Shown here: one piece after another, positions 45,225-54,170 of the stretch
How the letters are laid out: the number at the start of each line of letters is the position of its first letter
Position numbering within the stretch: the first letter of the stretch is position 1
Assembly: GCF_001591405.1 (NCBI RefSeq)
Contig: NZ_BCUV01000007.1
Span: 682,001 to 746,000, forward strand
Reading direction: 5' to 3'
Length of the DNA: 64,000 nt
Source of the DNA: Janibacter terrae NBRC 107853
Lineage (GTDB): Bacteria > Actinomycetota > Actinomycetes > Actinomycetales > Dermatophilaceae
Notes under the pieces: model-generated
What the model was told of the DNA's origin: nothing
Databases searched by the model: none
Seen by the model: the letters and a program-made list of their open reading frames with translations, nothing else
Translations under genes and position numbers: made by a program

Positions 45225-45962
45225 CAGCCCGGCGTCGCGCAGATCTGGTGCGAGCTGGCCAGGGGGGAGCTCGAGCTGTCGGAGGGCCGGTCGGCCCAGG
45301 CGGCCGAGCGGCTGACCTTGCTCGTGACCCGGCTGGACGAGCTCGGGGTCGGCGACGCGAACCTCGACCCCGGGCCGGACCTCGTGGACGCGCTCCTGCG
45401 CGTGGGTGAGGTCGAGGCCGCCACCCGCGCCGCCCGGCGCTACGCGAGCGTCGCCGGCCCCGACGCCCGGCCGTGGACCGTGGCGCGCGTGCAGCGGGCG
45501 CTCGGGTTGGTCGCCCCCGACGAGGCGTGCGACGCCCCCTTCGCCCTGGCGCTGGTGTCCCATGCCAGGACACGGGACACCTTCGAGGCGGCCCGGACCC
45601 GTCTGGCGTAAGGGATGAGGCTGCGCCGCGCGGGGCGTCGCGTCGATGCCCGCCCGGTGCTGCGGGAGGCGCTGTCGACCTTCGAGGACCTCGGGGCCGG
45701 GCTCTGGGCGGAGAGCGCGCGGGTGGAGCTGGCCGCGACCGGCGAGCGCGTGCCGCCCAGGGCACCGACGGGCCCGGACTCGCTCACGCCGCAGGAGCTG
45801 CAGGTGTGCCTGCTGCTGGCCGACGGGAGGACGACCCGCGAGGCCGCGGCCGCGCTCTTCCTCAGCCCCAAGACCATCGAGTACCACCTGCGCAAGGCGT
45901 ACTCGAAGCTGGCCATCCACTCACGGCAGGAGCTCGGCGAGGTCCTGGCCGACCTCGGGTGA
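45225..45962 (+). pseudogene. C-terminal remnant of a LuxR-family (LAL-type) regulator with nonsense mutation
   Basis: Continuous homology-like frame of ~245 codons. The first part (AQIWCELARGELELSEG to RDTFEAARTRLA) is the TPR-like end of a large ATP-binding LuxR regulator; the second part (GMRLRRAGRRVDARPVLREAL, then LTPQELQVCLLLADGRTTREAAAALFLSPKTIEYHLRKAYSKL) is the usual junction and GerE DNA-binding domain. They are in the same phase but separated by TAA at 45609-45611, where family members have Tyr (a TAC to TAA change would explain it). The N-terminal ATPase is absent. A 115-residue fragment from ATG 45615 could still be made. Confidence 0.75.
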
Positions 45963-46029
45963 GCCCGTGGCCCGCGACGCGCCGATCGCTGCATCTGCGT
46001 CAATATCCGGATCTGCCTAGAGGCCCGGA

Positions 46030-46035
46030 TACGGT
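46030..46035 (+). promoter_or_regulatory. -10 element of leaderless AAA ATPase mRNA
   Basis: TACGGT six bases before the GTG at 46042. Confidence 0.5.
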
Positions 46036-46041
46036 CGCATC

Positions 46042-47256
46042 GTGGACCCGATCACCAACCCCTATGCCCCCGGCGCCGGCCAGCGCCCACCCGAGCTCGC
46101 CGGCCGCGACGAGCAGCTGACGCGCTTCGACGTCGTGCTCAAGCGCATCGTCAGCGGCCGGCCGGAGCGCTCCCTCGTCCTCACCGGGCTGCGGGGGGTC
46201 GGCAAGACGGTGCTGCTCAACCAGCTGCGCTCGGCTGCCGTCCGCGCGAAGTGGGGCACCGGCAAGCTCGAGGCGCGCCCCGAGCTCGGCCTGCGCCGCC
46301 CGCTGGCGAGCGCGCTGCACCAGGCGGTGCGCGAGCTCGGGCACACCCAGGAGGAGGAGGTCGAGCACGTGCTCGGCGTCATCAAGTCCTTCGCCCAGCG
46401 CGACGCGAAGCCCGGGACCAAGCTGCGCGAGGTGTGGAACCCCGGCATCGACGCGCCCGCCATCAAGGGGCGCGCGGACTCGGGCGACATCGAGATCGAC
46501 CTCGTCGAGCTCTTCACCGACGTCGGGGGTCTGGCCGCGGACCTCGGGCGGGGTGTCGCGGTCTTCATCGACGAGATGCAGGACCTCGGGCCGGAGGACA
46601 TCTCTGCGATCTGCGCCGCCTGCCACGAGATGAGCCAGTCGGGGCTGCCGCTCATCGTCGTCGGCGCGGGCCTGCCGCACCTGCCGGCGGTGCTCTCGGC
46701 GAGCAAGTCGTACAGCGAGCGGCTCTTCCGGTACCAGCGGATCGGCCGGCTCGCCCGCGAGGAGGCCGACCGGGCGCTCACCGCGCCGGCGGCCGACGAG
46801 CTCGCGGAGTTCGAGCAGGGCGCGCTCGACGCGCTGTACGTCGCGACGGGCGGCTACCCGTACTTCATCCAGGCGTACGGCAAGGCGGTGTGGGACCAGG
46901 CGCCGCAGTCGCCGATCCGCGCCGAGGACGTGCGGGTCGCCTCGCCCGAGGCCGAGTCGGAGCTGGCGGTGGGCTTCTTCGGCTCGCGGTACGAGCGGGC
47001 GACGCCCGGCGAGCGCGAGTACCTGCGGGCGATGGCGGACGTCGCGGCCGGCATCGCGGCGAAGGGGGAGGAGGCCCTCGACGACATCGAGTCCGTCCTG
47101 ACCTCCGAGGTCGCGAGCACGCTCGGCAAGAAGCCGCAGTCGCTCTCCCCCGCCCGGGACGCGCTGCTCAAGAAGGGCCTGATCTACTCCGCCGAGCGGG
47201 GGCGGATCGCCTTCACGGTGCCGCACTTCGGGCGGTACCTGCGCGAGCAGACCTGA
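46042..47256 (+). CDS. AAA+ ATPase, Orc1/Cdc6-like ATP-binding protein
   Basis: 404 residues from GTG 46042. Walker A LTGLRGVGKTVLLNQL near 50, Walker B VAVFIDEMQDLGPEDI near 175, sensor-like LIVVGAGLPHLP near 210, RYQRIGRLAREEADRAL, and a C-terminal winged-helix region (~315-404: SPARDALLKKGLIYSAERGRIAFTVPHFGRYLREQ in pieces). Similar stand-alone ATPases are widespread in actinobacteria, but their role is not established. No partner nuclease or toxin gene is adjacent. Stop overlaps TGATCA, shared with the converging gene. Confidence 0.85.
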   Translation: MDPITNPYAPGAGQRPPELAGRDEQLTRFDVVLKRIVSGRPERSLVLTGLRGVGKTVLLNQLRSAAVRAKWGTGKLEARPELGLRRPLASALHQAVRELGHTQEEEVEHVLGVIKSFAQRDAKPGTKLREVWNPGIDAPAIKGRADSGDIEIDLVELFTDVGGLAADLGRGVAVFIDEMQDLGPEDISAICAACHEMSQSGLPLIVVGAGLPHLPAVLSASKSYSERLFRYQRIGRLAREEADRALTAPAADELAEFEQGALDALYVATGGYPYFIQAYGKAVWDQAPQSPIRAEDVRVASPEAESELAVGFFGSRYERATPGEREYLRAMADVAAGIAAKGEEALDDIESVLTSEVASTLGKKPQSLSPARDALLKKGLIYSAERGRIAFTVPHFGRYLREQT

Positions 47257-47595
47257 TCAGCTCGGGGAGCCGGGGCCTCGACGTCGTGATCGGGAGGAAC
47301 CCGCCCCACCGGAACGGGCGGCCGCCGAGAACGCCACCGAGCACCCCAGGACGAAACCGAGGTCGTACCAGTGGCCCGTGTTGTGGACCTCGTAGATCGT
47401 CACGTCCTCGTCGAAGAGCGAGACCACGAACGTGATCGGTGAGATGGACCCGTGCCACAGACCCATGAGGAACCCGCTCTGCGGCTGCGTGTCCACGAGG
47501 GTGTTGGGGCCGGCAGCGCAGGACGACAGCAGGAGCGCGACCACCACGAGAGCCATCAGCATGCGCAGGGCCCGTCGGGCTGATGGTGCGGACAT
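47257..47595 (-). CDS. Small lipoprotein or membrane protein with YEVHNxGxWYDLGF motif
   Basis: 112 residues. Signal peptide to lipobox VALLLSSCAAG, then a short external part and a second hydrophobic stretch (SPITFVVSLFDEDVTIYEVHNTGHWYDLGFVLGCSVAFSA in pieces), followed by a basic Arg/Gly/Ser tail. Proteins with the GLWHG and WYDLGF pattern are common and unnamed. Its stop codon abuts the AAA ATPase stop. Confidence 0.7.
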   Translation of the reverse strand: MSAPSARRALRMLMALVVVALLLSSCAAGPNTLVDTQPQSGFLMGLWHGSISPITFVVSLFDEDVTIYEVHNTGHWYDLGFVLGCSVAFSAAARSGGAGSSRSRRRGPGSPS

Positions 47596-47719
47596 GGGCC
47601 CATCCTGCTGCCGGTGACGTCATGGCGTCAGGGCCATTGGTCCCTGCCCGCCCCGCCGGAGCGGTGGAAGTGTGGACCACGTGGTGGCGCGCCCGGCCGT
47701 GCCGTCCCGAGGAGGAGAC

Positions 47720-48697
47720 ATGGGGTGGACAGCAGGGGTCGCCGGCACTCGGGGGACGGTGGCCCAGCACCTCACCGCGGACGTCCCGAGGGTCTCGCCC
47801 CACGACCGGGCAGACCTGGTGGTGTCGCGGCTGCTGGGGCATCACTTCGCGACGGTCCACGTGCTGGCGGTGCTCGACGGCGACCACCTGGCGGGTCTGG
47901 TGTCGATCGAGTCACTCCTGGCTGCACCGGCCGAGGCCGTGATGAGCGAGCTGATGGACCCCGACCCGCCCACCGTGGAGCTCGACACCCGACAGGAGCC
48001 CGCGGTCTGGCGGGCCGTGCAGCGTGGAGGAACCGTCCTGGCCGTGGTCGACCGCGGCGCCCGCTTCCAGGGCATCGTGACGCCGGCCGCCTTCGTCGCG
48101 GTCCTGCACGCCGAGCACGACGAGGACCTGGCTCGGCTGGGTGGCTTCGCCCACTCGACCGCGACCGCGCTGGCCGCCACCTTGGAACCGGTGGCGCGCC
48201 GTCTGCGCCATCGCCTCCCATGGCTCGTCGTGGGCCTGGCGGGTGCCCTGCTCGCCGCGGGAGTCGTCGGCGGGTTCGAGGACACGCTGCGTCAGCAGGT
48301 CCTCATCGCCTACTTCCTCCCCGGAGTCGTCTACCTCGCCGACGCCGTGGGAACCCAGACCGAGGCCCTGGCCATCCGCGGCCTGTCGCTGGGTGTCGGC
48401 ATCCGCCGCTTCGCCCGACGCGAGCTGGAGTCCGGGGTGGCCCTGGGGCTGGTGCTCGGTGCGGTGGCCCTGTGCATGGTCGCCACCATCTGGGGTGACG
48501 CAGGCGTCGGCCTGGCCGTCGGCCTGGCCATCGTGGCGGCCTCGAGCATCGCCACCGTGGTCGCGCTGGCGCTGCCCTGGGTCTTCCACCGCTTCGGCTC
48601 GGACCCGGCCTTCGGCTCCGGTCCGCTGGCGACCGTGATCCAGGACGTCCTGTCGGTGACGATCTACTTCGCGATCGCCGCGCAGGTCGCGGTGTGA
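47720..48697 (+). CDS. MgtE-family magnesium transporter with CBS pair
   Basis: 325 residues from ATG 47720, with GAGGAG six bases upstream. Soluble N-terminus (~1-140) carries a CBS pair (VLDGDHLAGLVSIESLL, LAVVDRGARFQGIVTPAAF) but lacks the long MgtE_N helical domain. The membrane domain (~165-325) has five predicted segments including YLADAVGTQTEALAIRGLSLG, the ion-path loop. Divalent cation channel/transporter. The next gene, a SulP permease, overlaps by four bases. No magnesium riboswitch is evident in the leader. Confidence 0.85.
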   Translation: MGWTAGVAGTRGTVAQHLTADVPRVSPHDRADLVVSRLLGHHFATVHVLAVLDGDHLAGLVSIESLLAAPAEAVMSELMDPDPPTVELDTRQEPAVWRAVQRGGTVLAVVDRGARFQGIVTPAAFVAVLHAEHDEDLARLGGFAHSTATALAATLEPVARRLRHRLPWLVVGLAGALLAAGVVGGFEDTLRQQVLIAYFLPGVVYLADAVGTQTEALAIRGLSLGVGIRRFARRELESGVALGLVLGAVALCMVATIWGDAGVGLAVGLAIVAASSIATVVALALPWVFHRFGSDPAFGSGPLATVIQDVLSVTIYFAIAAQVAV

Positions 48698-50445
48698 GAC
48701 AACGACCCCGCCTCGACGTCCGTGGCCTCGCGCCCGGAGTCTCCGCGATGCGGGGCTACCACCGAGACCTGCTGCGAGGGGACCTGGTGGCGGGCGTGAC
48801 GATCGCGGCCTACCTGGTCCCGCAGGTGATGGCGTATGCCGCGGTGGCGGGTCTCCCACCTGTGGCCGGCCTGTGGGCGGCCATGGCCGCGTTGTCGGTG
48901 TATGCCGTCCTCGGCTCCTCCCCCCAGCTGTCCGTGGGTCCCGAGTCCACCACCGCGTTGATGACGGCCGTCGCCCTCGGCACCCTGGGCCTGCAGGACG
49001 CGCAGGAGTACGCCGCTCGCGCAGCGACCCTGGCCGTGCTGGTCGGGGCCATCTGCGTGATGGGCTGGGTGCTGCGTCTGGGCTTCGTCGCGGAGGCCCT
49101 CTCCCGACCGGTGCTCGACGGGTACATGGGCGGGATCGCTGCTCTCATGATGGTGAGCCAGATCGGCAACCTCACCCGGTTGGACGTCCCCGAGGGCAGT
49201 GTCCTGGACCAGGTCGCCTTCGCCCTGCGGCACGTGGGCGACATCCACGCACCCACCGGGATCCTGGCCCTGACCCTGCTCGGCCTGGTGTTCCTCGCGG
49301 GCTGGCAGGCCCCGCGACTGCCCGGGCCGCTGCTGCTCATCGTGCTCGCCGCCGGAGCCGTCGCCCTCCTCGACCTCACCGGGCGCGGCGTCGCCGTGGT
49401 GGGCCCGGTCGCGTCAGCGCTTCCCGAGCTCGAGGTGCCGCACCTGGGGGTGGACGACGTCACCCTGCTGCTCCCCGCGGCCCTGGGCGTGGCCCTGGTC
49501 GGGTTCACCGACAACGTCCTCACCGCCCGGGCGTTCGCGACGCGCCGCGGTGACGTCGTCGACAACAACCAGGAGCTGTTGGCGCTGGGTGCCGCCAACC
49601 TTGCAGCCGGCGCAGTGCGCGGGTTCCCGGTGAGCAGCAGCGGCAGCCGCACGGCCATCGGTGCGGCGGCCGGGAGCCGGACCCAGCTCCACTCCGTCGC
49701 GACGACGATCACCGTCCTCCTGGCGGTGACCCTCGCCGGACCGGTGCTCGCCGTCGTGCCGGCCGCTGCCCTGGGTGCCGTCGTGGTGTACGCCGCCACT
49801 CGGCTCGTCGACGTCGCCGACGTGCGGCGTCTGGCCCGCTTCCGGCGCACCGAGCTGTGGCTGTCCCTCGCGACCTTCCTCGGCGTCGTGCTGCTCGGCC
49901 CGCTGACGGGTGTCCTGGTCGCTGTCGGGCTCTCGGTCCTGGATCTCCTGCACCGGGTGGCCCGGCCGCACGACGGGGTCCTCGCGTTCGTCCCGGGGGT
50001 GGCCGGCATGCACGACGTCGCCGACTACCCCGTGGCGCAGCCCGTGACCGGCTTGGTCGTCTACCGCTACGACTCGCCCCTGTTCTTCGCCAACGCCCAG
50101 GACTTCGTGCGGCGCGCCCTTCGCGCCGTCGACACCTCCCCGACACCCGTGGAGTGGCTGGTCCTCAATGCCGAGGCGAACGTGACCATCGACATCACCG
50201 CCCTGGACGCCCTGAACGACCTCCACCACGAGCTGCAGCGCCGGGACATCGTGCTGGGCCTGGCCCGGGTCAAGCAGGAGCTGCGCATCGACCTGGTGCG
50301 CGACGGGTTCGTCGAGCGGATCGGTGCCGACCGGGTCTTCATGACCCTGCCGACCGCCGTCGAGGCCTATGCCGCCTGGTACCGCGAGCGACACGGGACA
50401 CTGCCCCCGGGGCTGCGTGACGGCACCGGGCCCGGTGCGCCCTGA
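48694..50445 (+). CDS. SulP-family anion permease with C-terminal STAS domain
   Basis: 583 residues from GTG 48694 (GTGA overlap). SLC26/SulP transporter: RGYHRDLLRGDLVAGVTIAAYLVPQVMAYA, GLPPVAGLWAAM, SVGPESTTALMTAVAL, and a STAS domain at ~450-560 (GLVVYRYDSPLFFANAQDFVRR, LNAEANVTIDITALDAL). Transports sulfate, bicarbonate or another anion; which one cannot be read off. Coupled with MgtE it could co-import a cation and an anion. Its codons favour CTG and GTG over the CTC and GTC of most neighbours. Confidence 0.88.
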   Translation: MRQRPRLDVRGLAPGVSAMRGYHRDLLRGDLVAGVTIAAYLVPQVMAYAAVAGLPPVAGLWAAMAALSVYAVLGSSPQLSVGPESTTALMTAVALGTLGLQDAQEYAARAATLAVLVGAICVMGWVLRLGFVAEALSRPVLDGYMGGIAALMMVSQIGNLTRLDVPEGSVLDQVAFALRHVGDIHAPTGILALTLLGLVFLAGWQAPRLPGPLLLIVLAAGAVALLDLTGRGVAVVGPVASALPELEVPHLGVDDVTLLLPAALGVALVGFTDNVLTARAFATRRGDVVDNNQELLALGAANLAAGAVRGFPVSSSGSRTAIGAAAGSRTQLHSVATTITVLLAVTLAGPVLAVVPAAALGAVVVYAATRLVDVADVRRLARFRRTELWLSLATFLGVVLLGPLTGVLVAVGLSVLDLLHRVARPHDGVLAFVPGVAGMHDVADYPVAQPVTGLVVYRYDSPLFFANAQDFVRRALRAVDTSPTPVEWLVLNAEANVTIDITALDALNDLHHELQRRDIVLGLARVKQELRIDLVRDGFVERIGADRVFMTLPTAVEAYAAWYRERHGTLPPGLRDGTGPGAP

Positions 50446-50465
50446 GCCGTGGCGCAGACCCTGGC

Positions 50466-51842
50466 TCAGGGGCCGAGGACGACCTTCTCGCCGAGGCGCG
50501 GGACGACGACGGAGCAGTCGAAGGCATCGCGGATCCGGGCGGCCAGGGCGGCACTCGCGTCGGGTTCACCGTGGACGAGGTAGACGCACTCGGGTTCTGC
50601 CGGCATGGCCTGCAACCAGTCCAGGAGGTCCTCGCTGTCGGCGTGGACGGAGAACCCGCCGTCGTCCACGACCTCGGCGCGGACGCGGACGTACTCGCCC
50701 AGGAGCTTGACCTCCCTGGCGCCCTCCACCAGGGCCCAGCCCCGGGTCCCGACGGCCTGGTAACCCGTCAGGACCACGCAGTTGCGCGGGTGGGGCAGCA
50801 GCTCGCGCAGGTGGTGGATCACCCGTCCGCCGGTGGCCATCCCTGAGGCGGACACGATGATGCACGGCCTACCCGGGTTGTTCAGGGCCTTGGACTCGTC
50901 GGACGTGCGTGCCGTGCGGAGGTCGCGAAGGGCGGCCAGCTCACCGAGTCCGTCGCCGACGAGCTCATCGGCGGACTCGGGGCGCGAGTACACCTCCAGG
51001 GCGCGCAGAGCCATGGGGCTGTCGACGTAGACCGGGACGTCGGGGATGGCCCCCTGCTCGCGCAGCCGGGCCAAGGCCAGGAGGACGAGCTCGGTGCGGT
51101 CGACGGCGAAGGCCGGGATGACCACGGAGCCGCCGCGGTTGATCGTGCGTCGGACGGCGTCGGCGAGGATCTCGTGCGCGTCGTCGGCCGCGTGGGGATG
51201 GGTGCGGTCGCCGTAGGTCGACTCCATCACCACGTACTGCGCCTGGGGTGGGGCTGCGCGCGGCTTGAGCAGCGGGTGCGCTCGGCGACCGAGATCCCCC
51301 GAGAACAAGGTGGTGGCACCACCGACGTCGACCAGCGCGCAGGCCGAGCCGAGGATGTGGCCGGCCCGGCTCAGCGTGACCGTGCCCCCCGAGGTGAGCG
51401 TGAAGGGCTCCTCGTACGCCTGGGACCTGAAGAGGCGAACGGCCCTCGCCGCGTCGCCGACGGTGTACAGGGGCAGGGGCGGGTTGTGCCGCGACCTGCC
51501 CTCGGCGGCCTGCCGAGCGTCTTCCTCCTGCAGGTGGGCGCTGTCGAGCAGCACGATCTCGGCCAGGGCGGCGGTGGAGTCGGTCGCCCAGATCGGCCCC
51601 CTGTACCCCTGTCGCACCAACGCCGGGAGGTAACCGCAGTGATCCAGGTGCGCGTGGGTCACCACGACGTCGTCGAGCCCCCGGACCGACAGGTCCCGCC
51701 GGTCCCAGTTGAGGCGGCGCCACCGCCGCTCACCCTGGTAGAGCCCGCAGTCGACCAGTGTCCCGGCGCGCCCGTCCTGGATCAGGAAGGCACTACCGGT
51801 GACGGTCCCTGCAGCACCGAGGAAGGTCAGGGTCGTGGTCAC
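50466..51842 (-). CDS. Metallo-beta-lactamase/beta-CASP hydrolase with RNA-specificity domain
   Basis: 458 residues from GTG 51842 (GGAGGA six bases upstream). MBL domain with VVVTHAHLDHCGYLP and TLFSGDLGRRAHPLL, beta-CASP domain (VVMESTYGDRTHPH, SVVIPAFAVDRTELVLLALARL, YVDSPMALRALEVY) and the C-terminal RMMBL part (ASGMATGGRVIHHL, LTGYQAVGTRGWAL, FSVHADSEDLLDWL, YLVHGEPDA). Likely a zinc-dependent RNase or related phosphodiesterase in the cytoplasm. Converges on sulP with a 20-base gap; codon style matches the MgtE-SulP pair. Confidence 0.87.
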   Translation of the reverse strand: MTTTLTFLGAAGTVTGSAFLIQDGRAGTLVDCGLYQGERRWRRLNWDRRDLSVRGLDDVVVTHAHLDHCGYLPALVRQGYRGPIWATDSTAALAEIVLLDSAHLQEEDARQAAEGRSRHNPPLPLYTVGDAARAVRLFRSQAYEEPFTLTSGGTVTLSRAGHILGSACALVDVGGATTLFSGDLGRRAHPLLKPRAAPPQAQYVVMESTYGDRTHPHAADDAHEILADAVRRTINRGGSVVIPAFAVDRTELVLLALARLREQGAIPDVPVYVDSPMALRALEVYSRPESADELVGDGLGELAALRDLRTARTSDESKALNNPGRPCIIVSASGMATGGRVIHHLRELLPHPRNCVVLTGYQAVGTRGWALVEGAREVKLLGEYVRVRAEVVDDGGFSVHADSEDLLDWLQAMPAEPECVYLVHGEPDASAALAARIRDAFDCSVVVPRLGEKVVLGP

Positions 51843-51939
51843 GGGTCCTCCGATGTGCGTCCGACTGCCTCACTGCCATGGTGTGCGCGAGACGACCGAT
51901 CGTGAAGGGACCAAGTGCCCTGTGCGTCAGGATGGGCGC

Positions 51940-52977
51940 ATGCGAGCGGTGGTCATCGACAGCGTCCGAGCCCAGCCAGAGGTCAGGGAGGTGGAGGCCC
52001 CCTTCGCCCCCGACGGTGGGGTGGTCGTGCAGGTCGAGGCGACCGGGGTCTGCCGCAGCGACTGGCACGCCTGGGCCGGGCACGACGACATCGCCTGGCC
52101 GCACGTGCCCGGCCACGAGCTGGCGGGTGTCGTCAGCGAGGTCGGCGCGGGCGTGGAGCGGTGGCGGGTCGGCGACCGGGTGACGGTGCCCTTCGTCTGC
52201 GGGTGCGGCCGGTGCGAGTGGTGCGCCGCCGGCGAGGCGCAGGTGTGCCCCGACCAGGAGCAGCCCGGCTTCACGCACTGGGGCTCGTTCGCCGAGCGGG
52301 TCGCGCTGCACGCTGCCGACACCAACCTCGTCGCGCTCCCGCAGGGCATCGACTTCGCGACGGCAGCCAGCCTCGGGTGCCGCTTCGCCACCGCCTACCG
52401 CGCCCTCGTCGCCCGCGCCGCAGTGGCGAAGGGAGAGTGGGTCACCGTCGTCGGGGCCGGCGGCGTCGGGCTGAGTGCCGTGATGATCGCCCGCGCCCTC
52501 GGGGCCCGGGTCGTCGCGGTTGACCGCAATCCCGAAGCGCTCGCTCTCGCAACGGATCTCGGTGCAGAGCACGTCGTCCTCGCCGACGGCCGGGACGTCG
52601 GCGCAGCGGTCACGGCTCGCACCGTCGGTGGGAGCCACGTCGCGGTCGACGCGGTGGGCAGCGAGCAGACCTGCGCCGCCGCGATCCACAGCCTGCGGCG
52701 GCGCGGCCGGCACGTGCAGGTCGGCCTGCTGCCACCGGTCGACGGGCACCCCCGGGTGCCGATGGCGCGCGTCATCGGGTGGGAGCTCGACCTGCTCGGG
52801 AGCCACGGCATGGCCGCTGTCGACTACCCGGGCATGCTCGCGCTCATCGAGTCGGGAGCGCTCCAGCCCCAGCGGCTCGTCGAGCGGACCATCGGTCTCG
52901 AGGAGGCCGCGGCGCTGCTGCCCGGCTTCGACACCGCACCAGTCGCGGGCATGACGATCGTCGCCCCTGGGCGCTGA
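51940..52977 (+). CDS. Zinc-dependent alcohol dehydrogenase family protein
   Basis: 345 residues from ATG 51940. MDR fold with both zinc sites: catalytic GVCRSDWHAW and PGHELAG, and structural CGCGRCEWCAAGEAQVC (four Cys). Cofactor loop VVGAGGVGLSAVMIARALGARVVAVD. Oxidises an alcohol or polyol, or reduces an aldehyde, with NAD(P). Substrate not deducible. bioB follows after 86 bases and has its own promoter. Confidence 0.9.
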   Translation: MRAVVIDSVRAQPEVREVEAPFAPDGGVVVQVEATGVCRSDWHAWAGHDDIAWPHVPGHELAGVVSEVGAGVERWRVGDRVTVPFVCGCGRCEWCAAGEAQVCPDQEQPGFTHWGSFAERVALHAADTNLVALPQGIDFATAASLGCRFATAYRALVARAAVAKGEWVTVVGAGGVGLSAVMIARALGARVVAVDRNPEALALATDLGAEHVVLADGRDVGAAVTARTVGGSHVAVDAVGSEQTCAAAIHSLRRRGRHVQVGLLPPVDGHPRVPMARVIGWELDLLGSHGMAAVDYPGMLALIESGALQPQRLVERTIGLEEAAALLPGFDTAPVAGMTIVAPGR

Positions 52978-53018
52978 ACTCCCTTCGCTGCCTGACGCCC
53001 ACCCGGAGCGCGGCCGGG

Positions 53019-53050
53019 TAGCCTGAACGTCGTTCACTGAACGACGTTCA
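53019..53050 (+). promoter_or_regulatory. bioB promoter with two tandem BioQ-type operators
   Basis: Two perfect palindromes 14 bp apart: TGAACGTCGTTCA (53024-53036) and TGAACGACGTTCA (53038-53050). The form TGAAC-N3-GTTCA matches the box of the TetR-type biotin repressor BioQ of corynebacteria and mycobacteria. They begin at the last base of a -10-like TAGCCT (53019-53024), covering the transcription start, so binding should block bioB. No bioQ gene is in the window. Confidence 0.8.
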
Positions 53051-53063
53051 CCGAAGGGGCGCC

Positions 53064-54122
53064 ATGACCACCACGTTCGACCAGCTCGCCGACCGGATCC
53101 TCGAGGGAGGCCGGGCCACCGAGGCCGACGCGCTCGCCGTGCTGCGCACGGACGACGAGGAGGTCATGGCCGCGGTCGTGGCCGCGGCCCGGCTGCGCCG
53201 CGAGCACTTCGGCAACACCGTCAAGGTCAACTACCTCGTCAACCTCAAGTCGGGGCTGTGCCCGGAGAACTGCAGCTACTGCTCCCAGGCCCTCGGCTCG
53301 CAGGCGCCGATCCTCACGTACTCGTGGCTGTCGACCGACGAGGCCATCGACCAGGCCTCCGCCGGTCTGCGCGGCGGCGCGACCCGCGTGTGCCTGGTCG
53401 CCTCCGGGCGCGGACCCTCGGAGCGCGACATCGACAAGGTCGTCGCGATGACCGAGGCCCTCAAGGAGGCCGACCAGGGCGTCGAGGTGTGCGCCTGCCT
53501 CGGACTGCTCAAGGACGGACAGGCCGAGCGGCTGCGCACTGCGGGAGTCGACGCCTACAACCACAACATCAACACCGCCGAGTCCCATCACGACGCCGTC
53601 GTCCAGACGCACACCTACGAGGACCGGGTCGACACGATCGGCAGGGCGACGTCCGCCGGCCTCTCACCCTGCTCCGGGCTCATCGCCGGTCTCGGCGAGA
53701 GCGACGAACAACTCGTCGAGGCGCTCTTCGCGCTGCGGGACCTCGACGTGGACTCGATCCCGGTGAACTTCCTCATGCCCTTCGACGGCACTCCCTTGGC
53801 GGACACCTGGGAGCTCACCCCCCTTCGCTGCCTGCGGATCCTCACGATGGCTCGCTTCGTGGCCCCCGACAGGGAGGTGCGGATCGCCGGCGGCCGCGAG
53901 ATGCACCTGCGCTCGTTGCAGGCGGTCGCGCTGCAGGTGGCCAACTCGATCTTCCTCGGCGACTACCTGACCTCCGAGGGCCAGGCCGCGCAGGCCGACC
54001 TCGAGATGCTCGCCGACAACGGCTTCGTCGTCCTCGGCGCCGAGCACGGCACGTCCGGCGCCGGCGCCGACCCGACCATCCGCCGCCGTGGCGCGGGCAC
54101 CGAGGCCCCGGCGAACGCGTGA
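53064..54122 (+). CDS. bioB: Biotin synthase
   Basis: 352 residues. Radical SAM enzyme inserting sulfur into dethiobiotin. Cluster motif Cys66-x3-Cys70-x2-Cys73 in [12 protein letters not shown]; auxiliary cluster ligands in [23 protein letters not shown] and [10 protein letters not shown] regions, with Arg in [12 protein letters not shown] 53064 has GAAGGGG upstream. The rest of the biotin pathway (bioF, bioD, bioA) is not adjacent. Control by a BioQ-like repressor is predicted from the two operators in its promoter. Confidence 0.95.
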   Translation: MTTTFDQLADRILEGGRATEADALAVLRTDDEEVMAAVVAAARLRREHFGNTVKVNYLVNLKSGLCPENCSYCSQALGSQAPILTYSWLSTDEAIDQASAGLRGGATRVCLVASGRGPSERDIDKVVAMTEALKEADQGVEVCACLGLLKDGQAERLRTAGVDAYNHNINTAESHHDAVVQTHTYEDRVDTIGRATSAGLSPCSGLIAGLGESDEQLVEALFALRDLDVDSIPVNFLMPFDGTPLADTWELTPLRCLRILTMARFVAPDREVRIAGGREMHLRSLQAVALQVANSIFLGDYLTSEGQAAQADLEMLADNGFVVLGAEHGTSGAGADPTIRRRGAGTEAPANA

Positions 54123-54134
54123 GCACGACTGTGG

Positions 54135-54155
54135 CCCGGCCCCTGGCGGGCCGGG
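54135..54155. terminator. GC-rich hairpin between converging bioB and DUF222-HNH genes
   Basis: Perfect 8-bp stem CCCGGCCC / GGGCCGGG with a five-base loop, 13 bases after the bioB stop and 16 before the stop of the converging gene. Confidence 0.65.
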
Positions 54156-54170
54156 TCCGGGGCGCGGCAG

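Noticed and set aside
45615-45962. 115-aa GerE-domain protein as an independent gene
   Set aside because: It continues in phase from upstream LuxR-family sequence across one stop codon, so a pseudogene fragment is the simpler reading.
47596-47719. Magnesium riboswitch in front of the MgtE gene
   Set aside because: The leader is only ~100 bases and I could not find the conserved M-box helices.
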